In this document: positions 4,809 through 5,099 of the stretch, in pieces
How the letters are laid out: each line of letters opens with the position of its first letter
Position numbering within the stretch: the stretch's first letter is position 1
Source of the DNA: an uncultured Prevotella sp.
Lineage (GTDB): Bacteria; Bacteroidota; Bacteroidia; Bacteroidales; Bacteroidaceae
Reading direction: 5' to 3'
Assembly: GCA_934190685.1 (NCBI GenBank)
Contig: CAKPTK010000144.1
Coordinates: 1 to 5,099 of the forward strand
Length of the DNA stretch: 5,099 bases
Made by a program: the position numbers and the translations under genes
The notes under the pieces: model-generated
The model's input: the letters and a program-made list of their open reading frames with translations, nothing else
What the model was told of the DNA's origin: nothing
The model's database searches: none

Positions 4809-5099
4809 ATGGAATCATTCATCATCGAGGGTGGACATCCGTTGAGCGGAACCATTCAGCCGCAAGGAGCCAAGAACGAGGCTCTGGAAGTGATTTGTGC
4901 CACACTGCTCACTGCCGACGAGGTGCGCATCAAGAATGTCCCCGACATCCTTGACGTGAACAACCTCATCCAACTTTTGCGCGATATCGGCGTGAAGGTG
5001 AAGCAACTTGCCCACCACGAATATTCTTTCCTGGCAGACGAACTGAATCTGGCCTATCTGGAGAGCGACGATTTTGTCAAGAAATGCGCCGCCCTGCGA
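4809..5099 (+). CDS. murA: UDP-N-acetylglucosamine 1-carboxyvinyltransferase, 5' part
   Basis: MurA adds enolpyruvate from phosphoenolpyruvate to UDP-GlcNAc, the first committed step of peptidoglycan synthesis, in the cytosol. Only the first 97 codons are in the window; the frame stays open to the last base. The N-terminus MESFIIEGGHPLSG is followed by QPQGAKNEALEVICATLL (17-34), in which Lys22 and Asn23 sit at the same numbers as the substrate-binding pair of E. coli MurA. IKNVPDILDVNNLIQLLRDIGV (41-62) is the next conserved block, and the window ends in KKCAALR, just before the loop that follows the conserved arginine. The catalytic cysteine loop (near 115 in E. coli), which decides fosfomycin sensitivity, is outside. 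The 34-bp gap from DUF4290 shows no promoter, so it is likely cotranscribed with tsaB and DUF4290. Confidence 0.97.
   Translation, partial: MESFIIEGGHPLSGTIQPQGAKNEALEVICATLLTADEVRIKNVPDILDVNNLIQLLRDIGVKVKQLAHHEYSFLADELNLAYLESDDFVKKCAALR

Noticed and set aside
4815..5018. Minus-strand open frame at the right end
   Set aside because: Shadow of murA, whose own frame has clear MurA motifs but stays open to the window edge.

Overview
The window looks like a chromosomal housekeeping locus of a member of the Bacteroidales, most likely Prevotella or a close relative. Four things point there: promoters of the Bacteroidota type (TTTG, 19-bp spacer, TAnnTTTG), an absence of clear Shine-Dalgarno sequences, a DUF4290 gene directly in front of murA, and the order yicC-gmk-nadD. 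The genus is an inference; the phylum and order are much firmer.

Layout. Positions 1-205 are a non-coding region holding two direct copies (1-62 and 89-149) of a segment that carries a leftward promoter. A rightward promoter (147-177) follows and drives a YitT-family membrane protein gene (206-1138, probably GTG start). That gene converges on nadD, and the two ends are separated by a striking palindrome with a 22-bp internal period (core 1144-1206). A leftward group yicC (3384-2509), gmk (2500-1931) and nadD (1785-1201) follows. A long hairpin (1833-1888) lies in the 145-bp gap between gmk and nadD. A short divergent promoter region (3385-3472) separates yicC from a rightward group: tsaB (3473-4165), a DUF4290 gene (4172-4774) and the 5' part of murA (4809 to the window end).

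The genes are core functions: NAD synthesis (nadD), GMP phosphorylation (gmk), RNA turnover (yicC), tRNA t6A modification (tsaB) and the first committed step of peptidoglycan synthesis (murA). YitT and DUF4290 are conserved but poorly understood. I see no mobile element, CRISPR array, RNA gene or accessory system, and I do not think the window holds a new multi-gene system. The parts worth a second look are non-coding: the 22-bp-periodic palindrome, the duplicated leftward promoter, the gmk-nadD hairpin, and an identical 13-nt start region shared by gmk and nadD.
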